NCBI GenBank assembly: GCA_013368325.1
Contig: JAACJK010000225.1
Span: 248,001 to 312,000, forward strand
DNA from: Ephemerocybe angulata
Taxonomy: Eukaryota; Basidiomycota; Agaricomycetes; Agaricales; Psathyrellaceae
DNA: 64,000 nucleotides
Direction of reading: 5' to 3'
Every line of letters begins with the position of its first letter. Within the stretch, counting starts at the first letter, position 1. Shown piece after piece: positions 23,106 to 32,621 of the stretch. Below the pieces are notes generated by a model. The model was given only the letters and a program-made list of their open reading frames with translations. It ran no database searches and was not told the origin of the DNA. The translations under genes were made by a program, and so were the position numbers.

Positions 23106-23687
23106 CTATGAGTCCAAATCCTTTATCATCCATTCTGTACCATCCTCTCCGCTTTCCGCCTTTGGTATGACCCTGAACCCGCATTTCTGATACACAACCT
23201 TCCCTGCGATGTTGGATCGATGCACTTCGAGGATGGCGATCTTGGCACTGTCATTATTTTCGTATGGGATGTGCTCTCGTGCCCAAGACAGCGCTTGCTG
23301 AATTAAACGTTGTCCCAAGCCTTTGGATCGAAAGGCTGAGTCTACCCATAGTCCAACCATGATGTATATGTTGCGGTTGATGTTGTTCCCGAAAACACCA
23401 AGGCCAAGGAGCGGAGCGAGGTCAAGATCGGAAGATGGGGCCAGAACTGTCAATGTTCCAATCCATTTGTCGTTCGATTCCTTCACGATGAATGTCGCTT
23501 TGTTGGTAGAGTCGAGTCGGTATCTCCAATCCTGTTCGGAAAAGGCGGCCTCCCGCTTGTAATTGGAGCCAAAGAATTGAGGATCTTTAAGAAGACTTGT
23601 AAGGCGCAGCTCTTTGTACTTGGCGAGGTCGGTTGCAGAGATGGGTACAGTAATCTTCTGTATGTCGAACGGCGCTGGGTCTGACAT
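23106..23687 (-). CDS. GNAT family N-acetyltransferase
   Basis: A single uninterrupted exon of 193 codons from ATG at 23687. The centre has the GNAT beta4 strand and acetyl-CoA pyrophosphate loop (VGLWVDSAFRSKGLGQRLI, about residues 112-130; consensus R-x-x-G-x-G). It is followed by a helix and VVYQKCGFRVI, the usual beta7 region. The N-terminal half contains AFSEQDWRYRLDS, which is common in fungal cytosolic GNATs. The acceptor substrate cannot be predicted. A degraded copy lies just downstream (22186-22950). A TATATA-like stretch occurs near 23836-23843, about 150 bp upstream. Confidence 0.88.
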   Translation of the reverse strand: MSDPAPFDIQKITVPISATDLAKYKELRLTSLLKDPQFFGSNYKREAAFSEQDWRYRLDSTNKATFIVKESNDKWIGTLTVLAPSSDLDLAPLLGLGVFGNNINRNIYIMVGLWVDSAFRSKGLGQRLIQQALSWAREHIPYENNDSAKIAILEVHRSNIAGKVVYQKCGFRVIPKAESGEDGTEWMIKDLDS

Positions 23688-24027
23688 TGTTACCAGTGGG
23701 CCGCGGTACCCCTATGCCATTTAAACCCTTCCTGTCGAGTCAGAACGAATCAGACTCGCATCGGAGTTAGAGCGGAGATCAAGTTGGCTTTCGGCTTCAC
23801 GCTGTGTCCCCCGGCGCCACTTTAAGCGCGCGCCCCTATATATCCAAACCACGGGGCAGATTTGCCAAAAGAGCATTCGTTATTCCCGAAAGTAGAAGCC
23901 CACTGAGATAAAAAACGCGTTCGAGCTTCGAGCCGCAGTTCGCGATAAACCACACATCACACGATCATAGATTGTTATCTCACTGCAGCTTGACTCCAGC
24001 TTGGTCTGGCACCTGAACGGACACACT

Positions 24028-24240
24028 TCCTCCTCCCCAATTCGCAGCCATATACCTCGTAAATCATGGGTATTTAGTGCAGTGGTAGCACGTATGTTTC
24101 CTCCGGTATCATCGCATTCTTTCACTGAACTAACACACCTCCTACCGGGCATCTTGCGGCCATATACCTCATAATTCATGCGCGTAGGCTCCTCCACACC
24201 CCCTACCGGGGATCTCGCAGCCACATACCTCGTAATTCAT
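24028..24240. repeat. Degenerate direct repeats of tRNA-Ala 5' flank and 5' half
   Basis: Two closely matching units (about 24141-24182 and 24202-24243) share CCTACCGGG, a segment with TCGCAG or TTGCGG, and ACCTCRTAATTCATG. An older unit near 24041-24096 has CATATACCTCGTAAATCATG followed by a tRNA-like half (GGGTATTTAGTGCAGTGGTA). Together they look like repeated, partly decayed copies of the 5' side of the functional tRNA-Ala that follows. Confidence 0.65.
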
Positions 24241-24346
24241 GGGCGTTTAGCGCAGTGGTAGCGCGTATGCTTTGCAATCCACGTGACCAAAAAAATCACG
24301 TGCTTTCACATGTATAAGGTCCAGGGTTCAATCCCCTGAACGTCCA
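24241..24346 (+). tRNA. tRNA-Ala (anticodon TGC) with 34-nt intron
   Basis: The cloverleaf can be folded by eye. The acceptor stem is GGGCGTT with AACGTCC, including the G3:T70 wobble that marks tRNA-Ala. The D arm is GCGC-AGTGGTA-GCGC. The anticodon stem TATGC pairs with GTATA, and the loop begins TTTGCA (anticodon TGC). The T arm is CAGGG-TTCAATC-CCCTG and the discriminator base is A. A 34-nt intron (about 24277-24310) sits one base 3' of the anticodon, the standard nuclear position. It contains a hairpin of CACGTGA with TCACGTG. The spliced length is 72 nt. Confidence 0.9.
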
Positions 24347-24829
24347 ATCCTTTTTGCCACCGCAACGGTTCAAGCAATCAAACGACACTTGTTACGACAG
24401 CCCCCGTCACTCTCTGAGTCGACTCTCTTTTATTTATTTATTTTGGTGGAGCTAACGGTTTCGAGTAGATACGCCGTACGGTAACCTGGTTTTGTAGTGC
24501 TGTTTGTGCGTCGGGAGCGGGGAATCCGTGCCCTTGTCACCTGTACCTCTCACATCGCAGTGATTGTCCGGAATTTAAATCCTATGCGGGGAGCTCTTAG
24601 CGCCAGTTTATTTCAGTTAACTAGTTTATGCTGCATGGCCGGCCAAGTTTTTTATCGCACTTCTATCCATATGTTATCATCGCCCGTTTCTTGCATCGTA
24701 TACAGTATACTCCTATATAATGTGCCACCCCATTAAATCTGGGGCTCTCTACGGATTCAAACGAGCGATGACTTCAGTACTTCGATATAGTCCTTCAACA
24801 AAGTCAGGTTGCATACCTCCGTGACTTCT
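24347..24829. other. Intergenic region
   Basis: Between the tRNA-Ala and the 3' end of the cerato-platanin gene. No gene seen; the 79-codon frame here has no support. Confidence 0.4.
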
Positions 24830-25270
24830 CTAGAGCCCACAATCCGCGGCAGGGATAGCCCTGGCCTCGACAGGGATGTTCGCAGGAACGTTCGAGCGAT
24901 CAAACCCGGTAAGGGTGAGGAGGGTGTCCGTGCATAACGTGAACCCGGGCGACACCGAATTGACAAGGGTCAAGAAAACCGAGTGCCCAGTGTTAGGGTC
25001 GAACACCTCCCAGCAGGCGCCACAGGACGTGGAGTTGAATCCCTCGACGATGAAGGACCCGGCGACCTGGGGGAAGCTGGGCAGGCTGCCGAGGGTCGGG
25101 AAGCCTTTGGTGATGAGGCCGTTGGCGCCGGTGGAGCAGGATGTGGTCTGGAGACTGGTGGACCCGACGCAGAGGCGGTCGTCGAAGTTTATGGTGGTCA
25201 AGAGGGGGGGCTGGGCGACTGCGACGAGGGCAGTGGCTGCGAGGGTGGAGAAGATGGTGGAGAATTTCAT
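24830..25270 (-). CDS. Cerato-platanin family secreted protein
   Basis: A single exon of 146 codons. An N-terminal signal peptide of about 19 residues (MKFSTIFSTLAATALVAVAQ) precedes the mature domain. Family hallmarks are the block CSTGANGLITKGFPTLGSLP, a Cys pair in SCGACWEV, another Cys in TLCTD, and the end AADCGL. The four to five cysteines fit the usual two disulfides. Cerato-platanins are small, secreted, expansin-like double-psi beta-barrel proteins that bind chitin oligomers and, in several fungi, trigger plant defence. No catalytic activity is established. A TATA-like GATAAAAGG lies about 65 bp upstream (25332-25340). A CACTA transposon sits about 306 bp upstream of the start codon. 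Confidence 0.93.
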   Translation of the reverse strand: MKFSTIFSTLAATALVAVAQPPLLTTINFDDRLCVGSTSLQTTSCSTGANGLITKGFPTLGSLPSFPQVAGSFIVEGFNSTSCGACWEVFDPNTGHSVFLTLVNSVSPGFTLCTDTLLTLTGFDRSNVPANIPVEARAIPAADCGL

Positions 25271-25331
25271 TGTCGGTAGGAGTGGATCGTTAGAGCTGTT
25301 TGCTGCTGTAGAATTGCCACTTTTTGCTCTG

Positions 25332-25340
25332 CCTTTTATC
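25332..25340 (-). promoter_or_regulatory. TATA-like box of the cerato-platanin gene
   Basis: Minus-strand GATAAAAGG about 62-70 bp before the start codon at 25270, a usual place for a fungal core promoter with a short leader. Confidence 0.4.
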
Positions 25341-25576
25341 TCTTTTCGAGCTGCAGTTTGAAGGTGTTTTTTGGAGGTGTATGAGAGGCTCTATTAGTTC
25401 CCCTATGGAGTATGCGTCCTTCACCGCAATGGGCGCGCATTCCCTCAGCCGTATACGTACGGGCGCACTGATACTGATCGTGTCCACATCTGAGGGGGCG
25501 AACTTCATTGTCGGGCTGTTCAATTCACCTATATTGGGTGTTGTAACTTGTAGGTCCTTGTGTATTCGCCTCATGA

Positions 25577-26999
25577 CACTATAAACTTTTTGTCCAGGGA
25601 TCCTCCCTGGAAAAATCCCTGGAAAGGACAGGTTTTTCACCTGTGTTCCCCGGGGATTATCCCTGGGATTCACAGGTGACACCTGGACAACACCTGGATT
25701 TGCCAGGTGTGCCTTGTCCAGGGATCTGTCCAGCGAAAGCACCTGGAATTTTTTCCGATTTCCCTGGACACGCCCGGTTGGTCATATCCTGGAATTTCCA
25801 GTGATTACACTTGGATTTGACGCGATTTCGCACCTGGTTTAAACGGGGAAATTCGTTGTTGGTTCCGGGGTTTATAGCAGCACATCCCTGGAATTCACAG
25901 GTACTTCACGCGTTATAGACAGGGAAATAAATCATATTGGAGGCCAGATGCGATACAGCACGGGCTATACAGGGCTACGTAATGAATCCAGGCGTGCAAC
26001 AGTAGATGCGAGATAAGACAAGATCAGATTCGGATTGCACAATGCGCGAGAGGGTTTATGCTTTGGGCGCGTAGAGGCTGGGGGTGTGTCAACGCCGTGC
26101 CGGTGCGACGAACAGAGAATCGCAGACGCACCTTTATCACTCCCTGTCGGCTGCTGAGAAAGGAAGCTCTCGTACTTCTCCTTCAACCTCTGGAGCTTCG
26201 CCAGGCGCCTTGAGCCCCCGAGTCGGATACCATGGCGTTCAGCGGGAGAGGAAGAAGAAGGAGCAAACGCGAAGCATACAAGAGCACACACCTTCTGACC
26301 ATTCGAAAAAGCTTCTGACCCCCCGATCCGAGCGAATGTTCTCCAAAGCACAGCACCGTCATTGAGGAGGTCCTCCAGATCCCGCACGTCGGCTTCAAGA
26401 TATCACGCTTCTCGGAGACGGAGCTGGGCGAGCCGAGAGCGGCGAGGTATTAAAATAGTTGATAGGAACGTTCGCTTTCACACTGGTGTTGTACGCGCCG
26501 CCGTTGTTGTGGGTTGGGGAGGCGGGGGAGACGATGGCATTGGGATGAAGGGCCTTGGCGGGGACCCGCCCTTGGCGGCATTGTCGTAATGAGGGAGCTA
26601 AGGCGAAAGTGAGGCGATCCCATGTTTGGCGGGTGAGGACAAAGAGGCTGGAAGGTAGGGTCGCGAAGGCAAGTGACGGAGAACAAGGGGCTGACGAGCC
26701 GCTCGCGATGTATTCATTTCAATTTGGAGCTCCGCCCGAACGAACTTGGCGATTGAAAATTTCGGTCGTTCGGCTCGTTCCACTTAAGTACCGCACACCT
26801 GGAAATCGTCGGGAATCCCAGGAGTCCCCCAGGGGTTTGCTCCTGGACACACCTGGGCAGCGAATTCCTCCAATTCCACACCTGGAAAGTCCGCACCTGG
26901 ATATTCCAGGTGCCAGGTAGCACACCCGGCAGATCCAGGGATTGTCCAGGGGTGTCCAGGGGTGTCCAGGGAGGATCCCCGGAAATTGGTTCCATAGTG
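25577..26999. mobile_element. Non-autonomous CACTA-type DNA transposon
   Basis: The 1423-bp element begins CACTAT and ends ATAGTG, and is flanked by a 3-bp direct repeat TGA (25574-25576 and 27000-27002). These are the diagnostic ends and duplication length of CACTA (CMC/EnSpm) elements. The inverted repeat goes on inward after a gap: GGGATCCTCCCTGGA is shared by both ends. The subterminal regions (about 25592-25900 and 26795-26985) are packed with CCTGG/CCAGG motifs in both orientations, as expected of transposase-binding subterminal repeats. No transposase gene fits inside. The middle has a minus-strand 140-codon frame (25965-26387) of unknown origin, perhaps captured host sequence. The element must be moved in trans if it is still mobile. 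Confidence 0.85.
25592..25900. repeat. Left subterminal CCTGG/CCAGG repeat region of the CACTA element
   Basis: At least a dozen copies of CCTGG or CCAGG, often as CACCTGG or CCCTGG, in direct and inverted order. The matching region is at the right end (26795-26985), where GGTGTCCAGG is repeated in tandem. Confidence 0.75.
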
Positions 27000-27002
27000 T
27001 GA

Positions 27003-27398
27003 TCGACGGGTGATCCAGCCACCGATGCAGTATCACAAGTGCACCGAGGGGCAGCAAAGGTGCACGGAAGGGCAACGGAGTCCACGTAGTCACCAGAGAA
27101 TCTGTATTGCCTCCACCGAGAAGAGGATGTAAAATCTGACATGGAATGTAATGCCGAAATGGCGCACCGGGAAAACATCGGGAGGTGAGGTTAACGCTGA
27201 CTTGGTTGAGGCTATTTCAAGCAGCCCCGTTGATTGTGCCGTCCTCTGTGGTGGGCCCTTTGCCTCGCTAACTCTAGGACTTTACTCTGGGCTTAGATTG
27301 ACGCGTGTTTCCTTGGGTATTATGGTGTTACCTACAGCATTTGACAAACGTTCGAGGGAAAGGCCCTTCAAGGCCGATCCTGGTGTTGGTTTGGGTGA
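27003..27398. other. Interval between the CACTA element and the DcpS 3' end
   Basis: About 396 bp without a supported gene; it should hold the DcpS 3' UTR. An 89-codon plus-strand frame (27151-27420) overlaps the DcpS end and has no motif. Confidence 0.4.
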
Positions 27399-28597
27399 TT
27401 ATGCATTTCGTGACTTATAGGCCTGGATTAGTTCCATGAGCCCATGACGCTCCCCAAGGCTATACGTAAGTGTCATTCTCTGGAAAACTCCATCCTCGCT
27501 ATCTGAGGGATCGATTTCGAGCTAGCACAAAAAGGATTAGATAGTACCAAAGAGCAACAGCTCACAGCTACTCACTAGAGATATAATGTCGTCGAGAAGA
27601 TGTGCTTGTCCGACGGTCATGCCTAGGACCCCTCCTTCGTAGTTTGCATTCACTACGTGAACGTGGAAATGATCTGCGAAATATCAAGGTGAGCTCACAA
27701 TCTCAGTGATATAGATCGACTTACAGTAGCTGGGTTGATAATGAACGTACATCCGCAAGGAGCCTTCACCTAAACCCCACTTCTGCGAGGCGATGGTCGC
27801 AGCTTGCGTACGGATGGATTGAAGCAATGGAAGGTGAGCCCGTCGAAGTTCTCGGAGACTCCGAATCGTGCGATCCTGAACCAGAACGACGAGATATAGC
27901 GAAGAAAGCGTTTTCAGGTCCCACTTCATGTCAGGGAGGATTAAGAATTCATCGTCACTGTACACGATCTTAGATTGCTCTGATTTCCCAGTGAGAATAT
28001 TCTCCACCCTATTGTTGTTATAGTCGGTCTCTATCGACAGGAAGATGGGCATCAAGCTCACCATTGCGTTCGAGATGGGGGGAACGCCGAGATGTACGGT
28101 CTCACCACATTCTTGTACAAGTCAGGGGTTTCTCGCACCATGACCTGCACTTGTTTCGTATACTTGCGGGAATAGAGTTAGAGTAAATTATAGTCAGAGC
28201 CAGAGCGGAGACCCACTTTTTTTATGTGGGTGTCCGTCGCAGGACAGATAACGTTTATCTTGACGTCCCTTTCCCTGGCCTCCCCAAACCAGCCAAAAAG
28301 CCATGTATACTGCCCAAAGGAGATGTGTATCCAGGTACCACAGCGTATAGATTAACCTACAATATCAGTACTCTCCTCCAGCTGAACCTTCTGTATCAAG
28401 CCATCCTCTGCAAAGTAGTGAGGGGCGCTCGCAGCATCTAAGGCCGTTTTCTCGATACGAATGATAGCTTGAGTGTTGTCCTTTTCGAACCTTCCCAGAA
28501 GAGCGAGCGAATGGGTTAGTGGATCCTCATTTAGCACCCTTTCAAAACGAAACTGTCGCAAGTCTGTCAGGTCCTTGGGTGAACTTGAGTGGGACAT
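27399..28597 (-). CDS. DCS1: Scavenger mRNA-decapping enzyme DcpS
   Basis: Six exons on the minus strand (28361-28597, 28217-28309, 28062-28162, 27725-28008, 27576-27673, 27399-27521) give 311 residues. The N-terminal domain starts with FRFERVLNEDPLTHSLALLG, then KTALDAASAPHYF, and STDIYTWLFGWF spanning an intron, all typical of DcpS. The middle contains RVRPYISAF-like sequence and FLILPDMKWDLK, then LYLVVLVQDRTIRSLRELR. The C-terminal HIT motif HFHVHVV (about residues 240-246) holds the histidine triad, the middle His being the nucleophile. The enzyme hydrolyses residual m7GpppN cap after 3'-5' mRNA decay. All exon phases agree. The gene is divergent from the next gene, with 359 bp between starts. 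Confidence 0.93.
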
Positions 28598-28956
28598 GAG
28601 GGGAGGTTAAGAGGACGCGACCATCTTGGATTGAACTTTGATTGAACTTAAATTAGGTTCCCCGAAGATTCCCACGGTAGGCGAATGTTCGCGGGCGCCA
28701 AAATCATTGACTCGTCGCGCCCCTCTGCTCTTTACCAACTAACCAGCGCACTCGAGAGGGGAGCTAACAGCAGCCTTCAGGACAGATTTTCCCATTGGAT
28801 ACGCAGCCTCTATGGTACATCATTGTGAATGCAACTCCACTCTGGTCAACACCAAGTCTCATTATGCGGGCTTGACGTCACAGCCTTCCTCGACCATTTA
28901 AGCCAGGTTCCACCGATGGAGTCCGGGCCCAACTAACGAACACCCCTTCATCCGCA
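28598..28956. promoter_or_regulatory. Divergent promoter region of DcpS and a conserved unknown gene
   Basis: 359 bp between two outward-facing start codons. No clear core element recognised. Confidence 0.45.
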
Positions 28957-30417
28957 ATGCCAACCACTCGCAGACAAGAAGCTATTAAAGCCGGAAAGAT
29001 CAAGGAGGAAACACATAAACCTACGGCGAGTCGAAAACGAAGCACGAGTCCCAGCAAGGCCGGCCAAAAGAGGAAGCGGGATCCTAACGCGGAGGAAAAC
29101 AAGGGCTCGAAGAGCCACAAGACCGTCACTTTTCAAGAGAAACCGCATTCCAAGCGTTCCAGAGTTACGCGCGATGACATTGAGCACAAGCCGACAGCCC
29201 AGGCGAGGCCACGCGCCTCTGGAAGACGTGCATCCAGTGTCCCCCACACCAAGGATGATTCTGATAGTCGGAACAATGTCTACCAGACAGGTGCGTTCCA
29301 AGAATAGTACGCGGAAATGGACGCTAACGCTGTTCGTAGGCACGATTGAAAGAGGGCATATCTATTTTTTTTATCGCCCCAAGGTCCAGGTCGAGGGCCC
29401 TCAGTCCATCGACGAGGTAAAGAATCTGCACATGCTTCTCATTCCAACACCTCCAGAGTTCGCTTCGGGATTTGACCAAGGGGAAGGAAAGAAGTCGAAG
29501 ACAGACCCAGCGAGGACAGAGGAAGCAGAAATGAAAGTCCTTGCCCCGGGCGCAGACGCCGTTCCGGCGCATTTCACCCGGAGTACCCCCAAGCAGCGCC
29601 ACCGACTTGTGACGATTGGAAAGAAAAAGCTGCCTGACCCTCACGGGAAAGGGCGCAAGGAAACCTTCTGGGGTGTTGTCACCAGTATTGGAGAGGACTT
29701 GCGTGATGTAGTCAAAGGGCTCGGCCCGAAAGAGTATGAAACGAAAACGAGAGGTCAGTCCTACCATTCGACGCGAAACGGGCCAGCTATTAATTGTGGG
29801 TCAGGTACACGACACGAAGGGGCAGCTCGTCTCGTGGCTCGTGGTGGGTATGCTCTGGTCAACACCGAGGCTCGCGTACCCTCCCAACGCGAAACACATC
29901 TCGGCTACAACGTATCCCACCCCGCGCCAGAGGACATGAGCGAGGTGCAGGCCGCATTTGGCATTTACTCCGCATCCTCATTTGTCGTTCAAGTCAAGAA
30001 CCCCAAGGCGCCCAACGTCGCCCCCGGAATGAGCCATACGAAGGAGGCTGAATACCCCGAGTGGATCATGAGGGACGTCTTTGGCTCTGGAAATAAAGGT
30101 GGCCGTGGGCGGGAATCGTATGGGCTTCGCTTTGCCAGCGTCGAGACGCCGGAGCTCCTCGATTATGAAGGCGCACAGCTGCTCTTGATTGCTGCGAGGG
30201 ATGGCGAGCAAGGCTTGGAGACAAGTTTGGGTGAAGGTCGAGGTCAAGGTTCGCACTCAACTTTTCCTCGCCAGATAATTTTGCCTGAGCTGTTCGACCA
30301 GCACTTGCAGCGGCAGAACATCAAGAGGCTAATCGTCGAGTAGAGGACGTGTTGAAGGAGATTGGACTGAATCCTGAGATCTTTCCGAAAGACCCCCTGA
30401 AGGGACAGTGGGCTTGA
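28957..30417 (+). CDS. Conserved fungal protein of unknown function
   Basis: Exons 28957-29290, 29340-29753, 29805-30242 and 30290-30417 (introns 47-51 bp) give 437 residues. The first 110 residues are basic and low in complexity (TTRRQE, KRKRDPN, SKRSRVTRDD), which suggests a nuclear protein. The rest looks like one globular domain. Short segments are strongly structured: TIERGHIYFFYRPKVQV, LHMLLIPTPPEFASGF, RLVTIGKKKLPDP, ETKTRGTRHEGAARLVARGG, SSFVVQVKNP and SYGLRFASVETPELLDYEG. These look like a protein I remember as widespread in Basidiomycota but without a named domain. A typical acidic tail ends EIGLNPEIF ... GQWA. The fourth exon is supported because it restores this tail. No function can be assigned. 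Confidence 0.85.
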
Positions 30418-30597
30418 AGAGGGGGGGTTTCTTTGACGGACATACATACATCCAACTCTTTGCTGTATATTTCGGGATTGGAAATGAAGGGAATTGAAAG
30501 AGAGTTAAAAGGTGAAACGGGTACCCGGTTGCCGATAAAGTCAAGACTGCCTGCCTCGTTCAAGAGTCCATCTGGGTGGGATGGCCTGCAGAAAGAT

Positions 30598-31941
30598 CTA
30601 GCGCGACGCCCAGTAAGTGGCAGCCTGGAAAGTTCCCTTCACCACGGTGTAGAACAACGCTAGTCCCAACAGGACCCGGATCGGGCGGCGGGATTTGCAC
30701 AACACGCTCGTAGTCTGGGCGACTTTGGGCGGCCCCTGAGCTCCTGCTGCGTCGATGGCTTCAATCTCTTCAGTTGTGAGAGGAGCTGGTTGTTATCCTC
30801 GGTTAGTTACTGTGGAAAGTAGGCGAAAGGAGAGTACGATGCGTACGCAGGTCTCCGACGGCGATGTATTCTTCGAGGTGTTGTCTGTTTGAGCTCGTGC
30901 TGTATATGTTTAATTTAGGGGCGTTATGTCAGTGCACGAGAGACACTTACGTGACGATGACTGCGCCTTTCGCTTTCACCCAGAGGAAGACGACCTGCGT
31001 CGGCGTCACTCCAAGTCGCGCTGCAGCTTTCTTGAGGGGCTCGTCAACCGGGCCACCTGGATACGTGGTGATAGGTCTAGGAGTATCTCAGTCAAGCTGA
31101 AGGCAAGGAAGAAGACCAGGAACGCACGCCAGGCTTCCATAGGCTTCTGTAATGATCCGGTGCTTCGCTTGGTAGTCGAGAAGCGGTTTGAGTTCGGCGT
31201 AGTTGTATGGGTGAAGGTGAATCTGGTTGACTGCTGGTGTGATACGTGCGTGTTTGAGGAGGAGTTGAAGCTCTTCGATGCCGAAGTTGCTGACTCCGAT
31301 ACTCCTATGGACGGACCCGTGTCAAGAGAGCCTTCCATGGAGGAGAATTGAGTGGACGTACTTTGCCAGGCCGTCATCCCGAATCTTCTCTAGTTCTTTC
31401 CACGCCTCGACGTACTTTGGGACACCTTTGGGGGTATGGATAAGGTACAAGTCTAGGTATTTGACGCCAATCTACAAGTGAGTGGAGGGAGCTATTAGCC
31501 CGGTGCTATATAGCTTCATAGTACCGGTGGGACGCACCTTGCGCAAACTGTCCTCAACCGAGCTTCGAGCTGTCTGCCTTCCGTCACTGTACTTCGTCGT
31601 GATATACAACTCAGATCTGTCCAACCCGCTCTCCTTGATAGCCCGCCCGACGCTCTCTTCGTTCTTGTACCCTACATCCCTTCGTCATGCCCCCCGCGAA
31701 CACAGTTGTAAGGGCGGGTAGTACGCACATTGAGCTGTGTCGAGATGCGAGAAGCCGACGTCGATGGCCTGTTCAATGTAGGCGTGGATATCCTTTCCCT
31801 TGTTCACGCTGCCGGAACCAAAGGCGATGGAAGGAATCTTGTTCGACGTTTAGGTTGCGTTTAGGCGTTTTCGAGGTTGAGTGGCAGTGATAGATCGCTT
31901 ACCTTGCTCCCGTCGTTCAGCTTGATGTCTTCGAATGGCAT
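30598..31941 (-). CDS. Aldo-keto reductase with C-terminal hydrophobic segment
   Basis: Eight exons on the minus strand (31903-31941, 31729-31837, 31538-31671, 31362-31471, 31128-31304, 30951-31076, 30847-30899, 30598-30785) give 311 residues. The AKR tetrad is visible: Asp in HLDTAQ, Tyr in WYKNEESVG, Lys in YITTKYSDG and His in LYLIHTPKG. Other AKR landmarks are IGVSNFGIEELQ, PAVNQIHLHPYN and TPTQVVFLW. NADPH-dependent carbonyl reduction is the family reaction; the substrate is unknown. The last exon adds a hydrophobic stretch (RVLLGLALFYTVVKG) near the end, predicted to anchor the enzyme to a membrane. This is unusual for the soluble AKR fold. A short upstream leader separates it from a dispersed repeat. 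Confidence 0.92.
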
Positions 31942-32167
31942 TGTGCGTGTGGAATGTTGGACGTAGAGACAATAGATAAGCTGTTTTTTGGGCCGTCGAC
32001 GCTTTATATCCTGAGCAGAGACTGGTACTGTGTTTGCGGTGCCTCCTGGGTTGAGAAGAGATACGAAGATGACGTGCTATTCGTCGAACATGGAGACAGT
32101 GTGCTCACCTTTGAGCCTCCGAAATCGTCAAGGATAATCGGAAGCCGGGGAAATCTCACGTCATCCT

Positions 32168-32440
32168 CGAGATGATGATGGTGACTCTCGCATCGCTGGT
32201 GACAATGAGCTGCAGCCTGCAATGCACCCATGAGAGCTTGATAGGTTGGTTTGAAGTCGTGGTAGAGGTCGATGGAAATGTCAACAGGCAGCCTAGAGTT
32301 TGGCATCGATATGGGATGATTCCGTGGTCGCCAGCCTGCGTCGAAGTGGTCGTTTTGGGCACAGGGAAATTTCGTTCACATTTTTATGGTTTCTTCGGGG
32401 TCTTCAAGGCTCGGCGAGCAAGACATGGATGCCTGCTAAG
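32168..32440 (-). repeat. Dispersed repeat, copy A
   Basis: Reverse complement is highly similar (by eye, about 85%) to 49535-49835. Shared blocks include CATGTCTTGCTCGCCGAGC, GACGCAGGCTGGCGACCACG and GGTGCATTGCAGGCTGCAGC. Both copies lie a few hundred bases upstream of F-box genes. No terminal repeats or coding potential seen. Confidence 0.75.
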
Positions 32441-32621
32441 TACCGCAAGGTAGTGGGTCTTAGGGCCTGCTATTCCAGAGCGTGTATCTGGACTCCTTGA
32501 TGGCTGTCTTTGAATATTTGAATCTCCGACGACAGGCGCCTCCAGTCAAGTCGACCGAACTTGATACGAACGTCCGTCGTCAACGACATATCCTGCGCTC
32601 GCCACTTGCCCTTGCCCAACT

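Noticed and set aside
24068..24096. A second tRNA gene
   Set aside because: Only the 5' half resembles tRNA-Ala; no anticodon stem partner or T arm follows.
24830..25361. Plus-strand Gly-rich ORFs at 24876-25361 and 24983-25279
   Set aside because: Antisense to the cerato-platanin gene, which has a signal peptide and the full family pattern.
25592..25900. Clustered CCTGG repeats as a CRISPR-like array
   Set aside because: Repeat units are 5-10 bp, spacing is irregular and orientation alternates. They fit subterminal repeats of the CACTA element in a eukaryotic genome.
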